Shown here piece after piece: positions 27,306 through 40,100 of a stretch of DNA of 64,000 bases. The translations under genes and the position numbers were made by a program. The DNA comes from Artemia franciscana (taxonomy: Eukaryota; Arthropoda; Branchiopoda; Anostraca; Artemiidae): assembly GCF_032884065.1 (NCBI RefSeq), contig NC_088868.1, forward strand, positions 5,777,626-5,841,625, read 5' to 3'. Within the stretch, counting starts at the first letter, position 1, and each line of letters begins with the position of its first letter. The notes under the pieces were generated by a model. That model was not told the DNA's origin and searched no databases. It was given only the letters and a program-made list of their open reading frames with translations.

Positions 27306-28778
27306 ACTGAAATCAATTTTTGAAATGAATCTTTTCATTCTTTATACTCAAATTTAATTATTTTTTTAATTTAATTTAATTAATCTTTCAATTTGGGTAG
27401 GCAAATGGCACTTTAAAATTATTTACATGACTTACACTGGAATAGTGCAGACAACGTCCCATGTGTTTTTGACGATTTTAATTGGTCGAATGACAAGGAC
27501 AGAAGGACAGTGAAAATTAATCTTATTATTTGAACTTTCTAATTGGAAAATTACGAAACCATAAAATATGTTAAAAACTGGGAATGAAATTTAGTGAAAA
27601 CTACCATCAAATGGAGTTATGCAATTTTGGTTTTGTCGGGTGCACATTTGAAAGAAAGGAGCTACTGTAAAAATATAGAAGAAAATAAGAGACGCATGGG
27701 AAAAGCGATCGGTAGGAGGGGAAAAGTATTCAAACGATTCGTGCCAAATTTTTCCTAGAAATCATAGATAACATGTAGTTGTACGTGCTAAGTCTCTAAG
27801 CCAAGTTTTTTTTATACCAAGTGTATTCCTCTTTCATGTTATTTTTATACAGACCATTGCTTGCGTTAGATAAAAATTGATGGTTCTGGACAACAACCAC
27901 TAAATCTCCAACTTTCCTATTTTTTATGGACTAAAACTATTCACGGTAAAACGTGGGCAACGGAAACATGAAAGTGCTCAAAAAATTCCATGATTTGAAC
28001 AATAAAAATTGTAAAAAAAAATTTTCAGGTATGAATAGGCCTTAAATAGATCTGAGGGTCAAAAATGTCTCATTATGATAATCTTGTTTCCTCAAATGTA
28101 ACTTAGATAAGAAGTGTTATAAGATGCTAAGTGTAAGATAAACACTATGTAAATACATGAATGTGTAGTCAGAGTACCCGTTTTTCAAGAAGTTAGATTG
28201 CCAAGAACATCAAAATAAAAATATTTCCTGCTCCCTGGACACATTTTAACCCAGCTATGCGAATTTGAAAACCACGATTTTGCAAGATTTCCTTTTAGTT
28301 GCTTAAAAATTATGAGATATTAGGACAGTATCATATTTTCGTCAGTGTTGCCACGTTGAAAAATAAATAAGCAAAATTAGCTGGTTAAATTTACAACGCT
28401 ATTCATCTGTAAAATTCAAACATTAGCAATCTGTTTATTTCAACATCAGGTAAGCTCTTGTAAAATCAGCAATGACTAAGGTTTTTTGGAGCAAGGAAAT
28501 TAGAGGAAAGAAGTTTGCCAGATAAGTTAAAGCAGGGAATTATTTGAAAATCATACATGGGAGTTTGATTTCTAAAATTATCCAAACTGTCGTATGGTTA
28601 TATCTGTTGATGGGTAGGTTTAAGCTAAATTTTAAATATTTTGGAATTAGCAAACGTTTTGGATACATCTTTTATATTTGTGCTGTTATTGATTTTTCGG
28701 TTTCTAGACTTCCGATAACCCCTGCCAAGATTCCCTCTTTGCATACTATCCATTGCAATGAAAGTTTTGATTCTTTAG
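27306..28778. other. Intron 2, distal part
   Basis: AT-rich sequence with no gene or strong repeat recognised. It ends in the acceptor gattctttag before exon 3. Confidence 0.55.
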
Positions 28779-29014
28779 GGAGATGATGAGTTCTCAGATT
28801 GGCCTGAAAATGAAGTCAGCTTAGATCGTATGCACATTGAAACAGAGACATCTAGCGAAGGAGAAGCAGCTCAAGCCATGCAATCAGAGCGTGCCAGGAC
28901 AAAACTGAAGGAACGAATCCCAGCGCGCGAGATGAGAGCTGGAATTCGAAGGCTTGGGGAGCAACGAGGTCCCGCAGTGTCGATATTTACGTCGGCTAAT
29001 GAAAAGCTTTCAAG
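28779..29014 (+). CDS. GPATCH2-like gene, exon 3
   Basis: The acceptor gattctttag is followed by GDDEFSDWPENEVS, which continues the DEGRQ end of exon 2 exactly as in GPATCH2 proteins (DEGRQGDDEQSDW-type). Further on is a charged region with KLKERIPAREMRAGIRRLG, ending TSANEKLS plus two bases of an arginine codon. The donor is caag|gtctaa, which is weak at positions +3 to +5 but keeps phase. The next exon begins with the missing base and FLQDP. The conserved join across the intron is the strongest evidence for the gene's identity. The function of this charged region is unknown to me. Confidence 0.88.
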
Positions 29015-30539
29015 GTCTAATATATATTTATTGATTCATCCAATAGTTCGTAAGCATAACATACTAAATGAAAATCAAAAAGTAGCAACTGCTGGAATAT
29101 TTAACAAATATCAGTGGCAGACTTATGATTGACAATATACATCTCTGTAAAAAGAGGTGTTTACTAACTCATTCTGAAAACTAGGAACAGTATAAGTAGT
29201 GACACAACTATCAGGTAATAATAGTTCTGTCAATATTTTTTTTTACTTAATAATTTAGTTCTAATTAAAATCTTCTCTAAAAAGGGAAGATAACTTAGCA
29301 GAAGAAAGTAGTTGCAGTAAAAACAGATAAATAGTGAATTTTTTTACAGTATGCGACAAAAATGTGTTTTGTAATTTATTTTAACAGTTTCTGTTGTTTT
29401 CTACCGCAGAAATAACCGTAGCTGTTTTTTTACTCTAGAAATTACCGGGGAAGCTTAAATCCCCGTTAGTCCTCCCTTAAATCAAGTAAATTCTTTCGTA
29501 AAATTTCTAAATGATCTCTGACTCATTTCACACTGCTGCGTTTTCACGCAAAAATGGCTAGTTTTTTGTTTCTGTCAGATTGCATACGTTTTGATTGGCA
29601 TTTGACTCCATGACGGTCTTTTGCGGCATTTGAAATATTAGTCCTTTTTGAATGACAATCCAAAATCTTAAATTGAGAAACTGATCGTCCAATTCGTTTG
29701 TTATTCACAATCTGATTGTGAATTTTGATCTGGGTTCACAATCTGACAATTATTTTCTTGTTTGGGTTGCAAAATGCACAACCCTATTTCAATCAAGGAC
29801 CGTGGATTTTGAATTGTCTTATTGTATACATTTTTTATTGCTAAATCTTCTCTAAACTCAGCAGAAGAAAGTATTTGCAGTGAAAACGGATGATGTAACA
29901 ATGTCAAAATGAGGTATATGCCTCAGTTCCTTAAACTGACACACCTGGATCCATTAGAACCCAATTCCTCTATTTTAAATTTTTTTTTCCATTCAAAATA
30001 CAAAGAGGCATTGTCCTTCCCCGCTAAGCATGGAGTAAGGGACTCGGAACACTTTTTTTGATAATGTGATAGACAAATTTGCAAAAGTTTACAAATGACA
30101 AATTGTGACAAATGACTTAATTTGTCAAATTGTAGATCTGAAGATCAGATTATCTAAATTGGATACAGAAAAGACAGGGCTGTTGACAAATATCGAATTC
30201 AATTTCGATATTTGAAGGGAATAACTAATATTTTCACAGGCTTAAAAGGAGATTAGAAAGAAGAAATAAAATTGGCCAAAGAGTTAGAAATATGTAAAAT
30301 AAATTAAAAAAAAGGAAATTTAAAGAAAATAGAAAAATAAAATTTGTAAAAATTCAATACAATAATTGAATAGTTCTGTTTTATGCCGTTCTTCAATTTT
30401 CATCTCCAGCTCGTAACTTTATGTTAAACCATATGGTTTCAAATATACAGGGCACTATGTCATTATACCAATATGTCATATATAATTAGGTCATATACCA
30501 GTATGTCATATATATTTATGTCATGTACCAATATTTCAA
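29015..30539. other. Intron 3, proximal part
   Basis: AT-rich non-coding sequence. Local repeats of atgtcatata occur near 30460-30530. No gene is seen. Confidence 0.55.
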
Positions 30540-30837
30540 TCTATCGATGTATCTATATCAGTCTTCTCCGCTCATATTCTTAGTTTTCATAATTTGTTAC
30601 CTTGAAAAAAAATTTATTTTTCTCTGGAAATATATTGAAATATATGTCTGTGAAATGTTAAGCCTTAGAAGTTGTTAAATGATATATCACAATTGCAGTG
30701 ATTAGTAGATAGAAAAATCAAGGTATTTAAACCAAAAAACACTTTTATAGACAATTGTTCTTGAAAGTAAAAAGAAAAGGTAAAGACAAGGTAAAGAACA
30801 CGTATTGAATTTTATAGTCCTTACTTATATCCGTTTC

Positions 30838-31083
30838 ACGGCACTTAAGCCAGGTAGTACAATTGGGGACTAGGGGCCAGCTATCCTTTGCTTGCGCACA
30901 ACCTTCCTGTTTACCTTCCCCAGATTTCTCCAAGTACCCATTTAGAGCTGGGTCGACTCTGGCTGAGCTAACGGAGTCACGCCCCCAAGCTTTGTTAAAA
31001 CTAAATAACCAGCGACACCTTTGTCCTCACGGACAAAGGTTCTCAAGTCTAGCACACTAACTACTCGCCTAGGACGGCAATCA
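30838..31083 (-). mobile_element. tRNA-Ser-like SINE
   Basis: On the minus strand the head reads ccgtcctaggcgagtagtta, then gctagacttgaga. It resembles a serine tRNA (GGC-GAGTGGTTA, GACTTGAGA with a TGA anticodon position) with a long variable arm. The body ends in ggggccagctatcc-type sequence on the plus strand. A closely related copy lies at 48177-48447. It is a retroposon, not a tRNA gene: the B-box and acceptor stem are degraded. Confidence 0.75.
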
Positions 31084-31127
31084 AAAAGAGAAAAAGGATG
31101 TTACTATTCACCAAAAAAAAGCTGTGC

Positions 31128-31218
31128 TGCAAAACATGTTTTGCAAAATATGTTGTGCTGCAAAACATGTTTTGCAAAATATGTTGTGCTGCAAAATATG
31201 TTGTGCTGCAAAACATAT
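31128..31218. repeat. Short tandem repeat gtgctgcaaaacatgtt
   Basis: Three to four imperfect units of about 30 bp built from tgtgctgcaaaacatgtttt and gcaaaatatgtt. Confidence 0.85.
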
Positions 31219-31276
31219 TTCCCATGTCATTCACTGTCCCATGCTTTCATTAAAAAAATGTTAAGGATTCCTTAAC

Positions 31277-31500
31277 TTATTCCCTACGTGGATAAGTAGC
31301 GACAATTGTATTTATTATTATTGGTGGTGGTTTTCATTTGTTTTTAGATTAGTTTTCTTTTAATTTTCTATCTTGTGCTGAAGACGCCTTGTTTGGATAC
31401 AGGCGAAATATCCGCGTTGTTTTAGTCTTTCATTTCTACTGGCCGTCGTCTCGTTTGAAGTTTTCTTTTTGTAAAGTTTTACCTCTCTTGGTTGTTTATC
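31277..31500 (+). mobile_element. PLE 3'-region fragment with conserved hairpin
   Basis: Inserted after ttaaggattcctt of the duplicated block and absent from copy 2 of that block. It contains CTGAAGAC, stem GCCT/AGGC and GAAATAT (31378-31411), the same arrangement as in the 3' region following the GIY-YIG fragment at 42027-42062. The PLE assignment rests on that shared hairpin. Confidence 0.5.
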
Positions 31501-33435
31501 TTTAAGAAGTTGAATAGTAAACTGGAGGGCTTCCAATTTGACAATGTAGAAGATGGATGGAATAATTATAGGATTTTTTTTAAGATTGCTGGTAGTATCT
31601 TATGGAAGTGAGTTAGAAATGCAATTAGGAATATTAGTGAAACAACTTAATCTTTAATAGAGAGAAGGGGCTTGTATAAGAATTATTTGTGTGATAGATC
31701 ATATGAAAACAAGAGGAATGTAAAGAATATGGAGAAAGCATTAAAATCTAAAGAGATGTAAAGTGCAGGCCATGGATAAAATTGCCGAAGATCTGAAAGA
31801 TGCAGCTAGACAGCATAATAGTAAATTATTGTACTGGCATGTAAATAAATTGAGAGAGAGTGGTCAATCCGGACTTGTCCCAGTTAAAAATAGGAACGGG
31901 GCCGCAATTAGTGATAAATAAAGAATTAAAGATAGATAAGCATAATGTTTTGAGAATATATTATAAACCGAGATAAAGTTGCAGGAAAAGATATAGAGGA
32001 AAATGAAAAAGTTGGTTTTACCTTGAATGTGAAGGAAGGTTTGTTTTTGTGAGGAAGAATTAGCGTCAGTACTAAAAGGGCTAAAAAATAATAAGGCCCC
32101 GGGTGCTGATACTGTGTAAATGAGTTTCCTAAATACGGTGGCTCTGAGGTTAGAAATAAGTTACTGATGATTATGAACATGATTTCGGAAAAAATGGGAA
32201 GTGGAGAAATGGGAAAAAGGGTGATAAGAGTTAGTGTGGTAATTATCGAAAAAATTTCTGGTCTCTATAGGTAGCAAATCACTTGGTATTATGATTCTTT
32301 TTTTTAGACTGTAGATAAAGTTTTAAGAGAAGAATAGTCTAGTTTTAGGAAAGATGGAGGATATATTCAACAAATTTTCATTCTTAGATTAATGATTAAG
32401 AATCGCCTAGTTCATCAAACACTTTTAGTCCTAAGTTTTATATATTATGAACAAGTGTTTAATTCATGGTAGGAGAGCTTTAGCAAAGGTCTTATCCTTG
32501 TATGGTAAACCAGATAAATATATTAAAGTGACTAGTGCTTTGTACGAGAATAATACTGTTGAGATTAAGGAAGGGAATGATGGTAGAAGTTGGTTTTGTA
32601 TTAAATCAGGAGTTAAGCAGGGTTGTGTTCTATACCCCTTTATATGGATCCTTTTGATGGATTTTGTCTTAAGGAGCACAAGAAAGGCAATGGGAGACCA
32701 CGGAATCAAATGATGAGGAAGTACTTATCTGGACGTAGATTATGCTGATGATTTTAGCATCCTAGAAGAACGTGTTAGTGAAAATGAAGGAACTTTAGAG
32801 CAATTTGAATTCAAGAATAGGTTTTGGTGTGTGAGTTCAAGGTTTTGTAGTTCAAGGTACAAGAATATGTTTGAAATTTTTTTTTTAAGAAGACTGAAGT
32901 CGCTAAGGCTAGGAATAATTGAAGATGAAGAGGTGGTGTTGGGTAACAAGAAGGTTGATCAGGTGGACAGCTTCACTTACCTAGGTAGTATTATTATTAA
33001 AGACAGTGGGTGCAGTGTAGGTGTTGAAAATATATTAGCCAAGGCCCAGGGTGTTTATTTCACAGCTGAAGAATATTAAGATTGTGGTTGGGTAGAAGAA
33101 GCGGGGCCGAAGAACGTGTTAGTGAAAATGAAGGAACTTTAGAGCAATTTGAATTCAAGAATAGGTTTTGGTGTGTGAGTTCAAGGTTTTGTAGTTCAAG
33201 GTACAAGAATATGTTTGAATTTTTTTTTTTAAGAAGACTGAAGTCGCTAAGGCTAGGAATAATTGAAGATGAAGAGGTGGTGTTGGGTAACAAGAAGGTT
33301 GATCAGGTGGACAGCTTCACTTACCTAGGTAGTATTATTATTAAAGACAGTGGGTGCAGTGTAGGTGTTGAAAATATATTAGCCAAGGTCCAGGGTGTTT
33401 ATTTCACAGCTGAAAATAGTTTCGAGGATTAGGAA
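31501..33435 (+). pseudogene. RTE-like LINE, copy A (decayed)
   Basis: Fragments of a non-LTR reverse transcriptase are scattered over three frames. They include an upstream segment (KIAEDLKDAARQHNSK and YWHVNKLRESGQSG), a linker (LKGLKNNKAPGAD), motif B region FCIKSGVKQGCVL with PFIWILLMDFVLRST, and motif C YADD near 32743. Then comes VDQVDSFTYLGSIIIKDSG. The last part is tandemly duplicated. The protein resembles RTE-type LINE ORFs common in arthropods. Many stops and frameshifts rule out function. The 3' end is missing compared with copy C. Confidence 0.8.
32768..33417. repeat. 344-bp tandem duplication inside LINE copy A
   Basis: The block beginning gaacgtgttagtgaaaatga at 32768 restarts at 33112 and is nearly identical, differing by a few bases. 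The equivalent region of LINE copy C (50600-50930) has only one copy. The duplication is therefore young and occurred after the larger segmental duplication. Confidence 0.92.
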
Positions 33436-33860
33436 GATAAGTCTTCCTAAAACAAATTCAGGAGCGTTATTCACTATTATTCACTTGTAATTCAACATTA
33501 ATTTGTAATCTATAAGTTTTCTTTTGGAAAATGTATATAAAAAAAGAAAAAAAAAGAAGAACGCCTGAAACCTCTCGAAAATAGCCTTAGATTGGAAAGC
33601 ACACCATTGGAATTGCCATGTTCAAAGACCTTTCTTTAGACTTTTATAGACCACTGTCTAAAACCAAAAACTGAGAGCATCGCTATGTTTTTTTTTTATC
33701 CCCATGCCCTAGTATTTGAGTGCTATACTTCTGTAATGTTCTCAAAGAGTTTTTTTGGGCATAGACAACGAAGTGTGACGTCTTGGGTTCAAATCTTAAG
33801 CTCAATTTTTTTTTTTGCAAATGGTGTCAAACCAAGTTCGTCATGGGCAGGTTACGTTTT

Positions 33861-35030
33861 TCAGCAGTATAGTAATCTCCCATCACCAATCGAAACAGTG
33901 AGTGTGAAACAAGAACGTCGTTCTGAGTTACAAAAGTTATCTGGAGGAGTAGAGAGAGATAAAACAAAAGAATGAGGAATAACAAGGGAAGCTCGCAGAA
34001 AAAGAAAAGCAAATCCTTGCTGAACTTTTTTTTCCAGCAAACAAAGAATAGAGGCCTTTGAAAAGTCATTACCTGAGAAGATCCATAAGGAAAGCCAAGG
34101 GGTTGGATCATCTTGATGTTACCCGTTTCAATCCACTAGATGATGACGCTACATTGCCGACCGTCCTGGTTTTTGATTCATAAGAGATCGGCTTGAATAT
34201 CGATTATGATGTTTATTGTGTAATTTATATGGTAAACAACAGCTAGACCAGGTCTCTATTGGTCGTTTTTTCGATGTCAAGAAGGTGCCTAAAGATCCCG
34301 TTTTCTGCAAATAAGTCCTTTAAGTCCATGTTTTTAGTTCTTTGAACCTGTGGTGGCTCTGTAGCACCCAAAAATCGATCCTTGACAGACCGCTTCCACG
34401 TAGCCGAGGTAACTTCAGCGAGAGACTACCGGATAGAATTCAGTAGAGTTTTAATAGATATATTGAATACTTACAGATCTCAGTTGTCGAAGTTAGAGTC
34501 ATAAGTTATTGACCAGACCAAATAAGGCGAAGCAAAAAAATAAGAAAAGAAACTTGGACATATATTTTTGAATATTGTATACGTAGTTCTATTTTTCTAA
34601 GCTATATAGCTGTTCAATCCATAACACCTAAATTTTCCGAAAAATAGTCTAAAAAATTATTTCAAAATACTAGGACAAGGGTGGAGTTGAGAATGTTTTT
34701 TTTTTTTTTTTTTTTTTTTTTTTGAATTCAATGTGAGTAGCATCAGGGCTTTAATCAAACCAGGCTGCACAGCGTTGCTCGTGACTTTTATTCACTCTTC
34801 AGTGGGGTTGAAACAAATGAAAGAATTTTGTAGATCAGCAAAACCTTTAAAAGGCAATGCTATTCTATGAGGATAATGATTCACTGATTTAATGTAACAT
34901 AATCCTTAATTTATTCATTTATAGAATTCAACAAATAAAACCATTGAGAGAAACCGGGCATAATATTGAAATAAAGCAGCGGGAAAAAAGAAGAAAACAG
35001 AACATTGTTGTCGAAATTTAAAAGTTTTTG
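33861..35030. other. Intron 3, unassigned part
   Basis: No gene is recognised. It contains a ~25-bp poly(T) near 34698-34722. Confidence 0.5.
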
Positions 35031-35910
35031 TTTTTGTGTGTTTTTTATTCACTGTTTTGTTTAAATATTATAACCGTTTTCTCTCCATAATTTCATTTGT
35101 TAAATTCTATGAATGGAAAAGCACCGTGGTCTAAGAAATTATTTAAGATAAAATCTTTAATTGGCACCAATTAGGTTCAATTATGTATGTTTCAATGATT
35201 AGGTTCAACTATGTACTAATTATGTTCAACTACGTCTATCGGACGACCAAGAATAATTTACAATACTTGGATATTTGTTGTTCAATTTTGATTTAAATCT
35301 TTTATATTTCTTTTGTCTTATTTATATGTTAAATTTTACTAATATCCCAAATGGCGTATCCAGGATTTTTGTTCGGGGATTTATTTTTGTTCATGGGCTT
35401 GAAATATTCGTATTTTTATTATGTAAACCTTGTTGTTGATTTTTTTTTGTTCCTTTGTTTTGTTTAAATATTATAGGCTAACCGTTTTCGCTCTATATTT
35501 TTATTTATTTTTTTTGTGAATGGAAAGGCACTGTGGTCTAAGAAATTATTTCTGATTAAATCCTCATGTGCCACTGATTAGATTCAATTGTTGATTGTGG
35601 ATTGGATTAACAATAGTAATTTACATGAATTGGATATTTGTCGTTTAATTTTGATTCAAAACTTTTTTATTCCTTTTGTCATATCTATATGTTAAATATC
35701 CCAAAGGGCGTATCTAGGATTTTTGTTCGGGGGTTTATCTTTGGTTCTTGGGCTTGAAATATACGGATTTATTATTTAAAGCTCATTGTTTTTTGTTTTT
35801 TTTTCTCTGTTTTGTTTAAATACTATTATCGTTTTCGCTCTATATTTTCATATATTTTTTTTGTGAATGGAAAGGCGCTGTGTTCTAAGAGATTATTTAT
35901 TTCATTTGTA
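35031..35910. repeat. Three imperfect ~350-400-bp repeats before exon 4
   Basis: Units start at about 35050, 35455 and 35810. Shared words are tgttttgtttaaatattat, gttttcgctctatattt and gaatggaaaggcactgtgg. The third unit ends in the acceptor of exon 4, so the exon's branch region is itself part of the repeat. Confidence 0.8.
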
Positions 35911-35915
35911 AACAG

Positions 35916-36195
35916 GTTTCTCCAAGACCCTGGTCAATCTGAGCTACGGTTACATCCAATGCAGAAGTCAGAGAGAAAACAATTAAGTCAACTTGCTCAT
36001 CTTTATTCGTTAAACATGCGTAGTGAAGGGGCAAAAGGAATCAAGTGCCCTGTACTCACTAAAACGAATAACACAACAAGAGCTGTAAGAATAGATCTTG
36101 AGAAGTATCAGCAAGGTTCGTCTGCCGACGTGAAGCGCCTGAGAAAGACCCCTCCGCCACCGCAGTCTCTAACCAAAGGTTTCTTTCAGAATTGA
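35916..36195 (+). CDS. GPATCH2-like gene, exon 4 (R3H-like segment)
   Basis: The acceptor is catttgtaaacag|G. With the two bases from exon 3 it reads R-FLQDPGQSELRLHPM, then SERKQLSQLAHLYSLNMRSE. This fits an R3H fold (FL-D, ER-x3, LA-x2-YSL, SEG), although the R3H histidine position is serine. The following KCPVLTKT matches the basic strand after an R3H motif. R3H folds bind single-stranded nucleic acid. The end ADVKRLRKTPPPPQ resembles the KRRRKAAPLPGP region that precedes the G-patch in GPATCH2. The frame stops at TGA 36193-36195, but a donor at AAAG|GTTTCT (exon end 36178) may lead to a G-patch exon that I did not find in this window. Confidence 0.83.
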
Positions 36196-36744
36196 GTTGT
36201 AGTATTATATTTTGTTGAGTGACGTAAACATTTTAAGCTTTCCTGATTCTTATTTTGACGTATTTCAAATTTATTGTCTTGTGTTTATATTTTTTACATG
36301 CGTTCTAATCCCCACCCTCTCCCGCTATGCTTAATTAAATTCCTGTTTTGAGTTACAATCTTTAAGTATAAGGAATAAATTACAACTAGAAACAATAGGG
36401 ATTTTTTTTAAGACAATGGAATTCCAACTTTAAATGAACATTTCAGTCCTTTGTCCAAGGGCCGTCCTCAGCACAACACAAAAGAAAATATAGAAGAGAA
36501 ACTTGAATTAAAATACGAACTTCAAAACTAAAAAGTTTTAGATTTAAGCTCTTTAAAGTTTAAACTTCAAATAACTTTTGAAGTTTTCTTACATATTCTT
36601 TTAAAATTCAGAATTTCACTGTCTTAAGAACCCAATTCCTTATTATTTCTGCTATTAATTTGTTGTTGCTATGGTGTGGCCTTAGTCGATGTTTAAATCC
36701 ATAACTAGGAGCATCTCAAGCGTTGTTGTCAAAAGCACGATTTT
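36196..36744. other. Downstream of exon 4, no feature recognised
   Basis: AT-rich sequence. It is either 3' UTR or intron 4, depending on whether the donor at 36179 is used. Confidence 0.45.
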
Positions 36745-36941
36745 TAAAAGCCCGAGGGAGCGAATCCCTCGCTCTTTACACTAAAGTTTGACTCTTTGCC
36801 ACAATTCTAAGTTTTAAAACAATTAAAAACTTTAGCGTAAAGAGCGAGGGATTGCGGAGGGGAAAACCATTTCATATACCGAGTAATTTCTTTTCGTTTT
36901 AAGTTTTAATGTCGCTCCTTACTTTCAGTTAAAAAAGCTAG
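36745..36941 (+). mobile_element. Solo foldback module of element F (left-truncated)
   Basis: Starts within the first arm (cgaatccctcgctctttaca), passes the loop, and ends gtcgctccttactttcag, then ttaaaaaagctag before a T-run. Matches the terminal foldback of copy 3. Confidence 0.85.
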
Positions 36942-39900
36942 TTTTTTTTTAATTTAATTTCTAAATAAAGGTTAGCCGGGTACTAATTTAGAGGGATAAT
37001 TTGATGGTGAAGCTTATATTTTAGTTCTCTATGAAAGCAGAACTTTCGACTTCCCCCCTACTAAACTTTCTTAGTCTCTTATAACATTTGTTTTAGATTT
37101 TTTTTTTCAATTATAGTATTAAAAGTTTTACTAATAAAATAAAAGAAAAAAATTCTGGTTCCGACCCTAATCCTAAGAAAAGTGTTACCAATTTACCAAT
37201 TATGGTAACTATAATAACTGTAAAGTAATATGAATAGCTCTAAAAATGGCTGACATGGAGTGTTTTCTGTGTTTTTTTTTTTTTTTCATATATAATTCTA
37301 AAAGCTTGTTCCGACTGTCCAAAATGATATGGAAAATCCGGAACCTCAATAACTAAAAAAACATTAGAACTTCCCACAGAGTGGTGAGAAAGCGGTAAAT
37401 ATGCCCATTTTACGGAAAATGTACAGTTTAAAACTTTCACTCGTATTAAACGTTATTTGTGAAACTTGAATGTTCCAGAAAGTTTTAATAAACTTTCCTA
37501 TTAAATTTCCATGTTACAATTTTTCTTTTATAAATATTAAAGTTAATAAATAAAAACTAGTCAGATTAAAGTTGAAATTTTAAGTGAACAAGAACCGTTC
37601 ATTGGTCACCAAAACTTAAATATAGCCTACATTTTTAGTGGCGTTATTTTTCTTAAAGTGTACATGGTATATAAGTGATACTAATTTCTTAATATTCAGT
37701 ACTAATTCCATAAAAGTTAACGTTGTTTTTTATTTATTCTCCACGGAGGGGGGGGGGGGGCTCCCTCCTTAATTTTGTTTTAGCATAAATTAATTTTTTT
37801 AATTAATCGGGGAAAAAAGGTGAAAGGAAGGAAATTTAAAGCTAAAACAACCATAAACTTTTTATAAACCGTTAACTTTTTAAACTGAAAGATGCGTCTT
37901 TTATGCATGGATTTTTTGATATGAAATGAATTTTTGATTTTGATTTTCATATGAAAAGTTTCATATTATCATATGAAACTTGACCCTTTGTTAACAATAT
38001 TATAGACTAGTTAAAATTGTATTCCCTTCGCAATTGTTAATCTTTGTCTTTAAGCAACAAGAGGGGGGGGGGGCTTCGTTAGGTTGAGTTAAAATTTCAT
38101 GTAAACATAAATTACCCGATAACTATTAAATATCAAAGGCACGTTTTTGAATTATGCCAGTTTTTATGTCTACAATATGAAGTTAGGGGTCCTCAGACAT
38201 ATTTGAGGAAGAATTGAAGCTTAAAATGTTTACTCTGCCGATTTATGTTCTTAGAATAACAGGAATAAGTTAATAGACAATTTAATGCCTAAATGTTAAC
38301 ATCAAACTAATTATTTGCTTGAAGTGACAATTGTTTTGACTGCAATAACTACTGCTATTCAGTGTGAATTACGCTTTCGTATGATATAGTTTTCACTGGA
38401 CCCAATTTATCGTTATTTATGTGGTTTTGATAGTTTTTTTTGTACACATAGCCAATAAAGTCTTTCGTTTTTTTTGCAACAACCTTACTTTTAGAATCAC
38501 TGCTAAAAATGTGTTTCAGTTTTTAAACTTTCTAGGCTTTCAGCAAGCCTTACGTGGCTCTATTCAACATTTTAACGTTTTACGATAGTACAATTCACTC
38601 CTGAAAATTTCCTTACAAGGTTGGTCTGGGCGTGAAAATTCTGATCTATTCTGGTGTTTTGAAATTATTTGGTGTCTCCAATTTGTCATTTTCTCCATGT
38701 TTATTTCTGAAATGGCAACTGCTTACATGGGTTGCCTCATTTAAGAGGTGAGCCTTTTACCAGTTTTATTAATCAAAAATTAGTTCTGATTAATTTTAAT
38801 TAACAAATAAATTATCAATTAATAATAATTAATAATAAATTATTTGCAGATAGCACAGTAGAATGAATTTGAGGAGTCACCCCTCGAGGAAATTCTAGAA
38901 ATCTATTCAAATTAAAAATCACGGGGCTAATATAAAGTGAGATAGATACAAATCTATTTGGAAATAACTTATTAAAAATAATCATTTAAACTACTACATC
39001 TACTACAAACTCGTAACAGTTTCAAGACACCTAAAACTGACTAAATGGTAAAAACTTTTTCTCCTTTCCACCAATCCCAACCTTCTAAATATTCCACAAT
39101 GGCTAACTTCCAGTATATCCCTGAATAAAATTTATTGCTAAATGAAAAAAAAAATCAATAAACCTAAAAATAAATAAAAATGCGATTATATAAACTACAA
39201 TAACAATATAAAGGAACAATCATAATTTACAATTATAGCCTACAACAAAGGAGCTTATCACATACTGGTCAGTTGAAAACTGCATGATTTTGATAAAATC
39301 AGCAACCCCCCCCCCCTCTTCTATTAATATAAATTTGGAATAAAATATTAAAAAAAATATAAAAAAGGAGAGAGATTGAAAAATATAACTTCAGCTATCC
39401 TGAGCCCCATAAACAAATATAGATCTATGTTGCATGGGCAACAGGAGGTTTTGCGGCAAGCTTTGTTGGGTTTCGCCAAGTAGAGTGATGTGAGAGCAGC
39501 ACTTTGATTTGTTTCATTGCTTCGATTAAACGCCTAAGTTGTTAAACTGTAAGGATCTTAAAATAAATACTAGGTACACCTACTCGCAAAAGTTGAAAAC
39601 CCCTCATTGCCTAACAAAAGTTACAAACCTCTCATCGCTGGAGATGAATGTAGCCAAACAGCTTATTATTACTTACAAGTCCCCTATATGTCTTACGACT
39701 GGTACCAAATTGGTCTTACCATCAAATACACCGGAAACAAATAATAAGTACACCAACTAGCAAAAGTGGCGAACCCTTCATTTCCGAAGATATTTATGAG
39801 CTAACAGCCGACTGTTGCTTAAAACTCCCCTATATGGCTCACAATTGGTATCGGCCTATTTTTGGTTTCAGTGTGTACCTTACTACTGATGTTGTCAACC

Positions 39901-40100
39901 CCTTTATACTTCCAAACTGGTATATTTCATGAAGGAATTTTTCTACCAAAAAATGGATGTCATATACTTTGAGCAACTCATCTAGAGCTATTTACTTCCG
40001 AAAAAAAAATTGTCTGTTACCAAAATATCTGTAACCATATCTGTAAGTGTAAAAACTTTTTTTTTTTGTTTAATTAAAACAAGGCCTCAGTGAAGTCTCA
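36942..40100. other. No gene recognised
   Basis: AT-rich sequence with homopolymer runs (G-runs near 37747 and 38065, C-run near 39308). Around 38790-38845 attaattaataa words recur. Short open frames lack family features. No G-patch motif was found on the plus strand. Confidence 0.5.

Larger units (their letters stand above)
30540..33860. repeat. Segmental duplication, copy 1 (partner 47900-51860)
   Basis: Starting at atatcagtcttctccgct and ending near gtcatgggcaggttac, this block matches 47900-51860 in the same orientation. It includes the SINE, the aaaacatgttttgc repeats, the decayed RTE-like LINE and the shared 3' flank with cctgaaacctctcgaaaata. Copy 1 has a PLE 3' fragment (31277-31500) and a 344-bp tandem duplication. 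It lacks the LINE 3' end that copy 2 retains. Confidence 0.85.

Noticed and set aside
38720..38740. atgggttg as part of a G-patch MGW motif
   Set aside because: The surrounding frame lacks the glycine pattern of a G-patch and has nearby stops.
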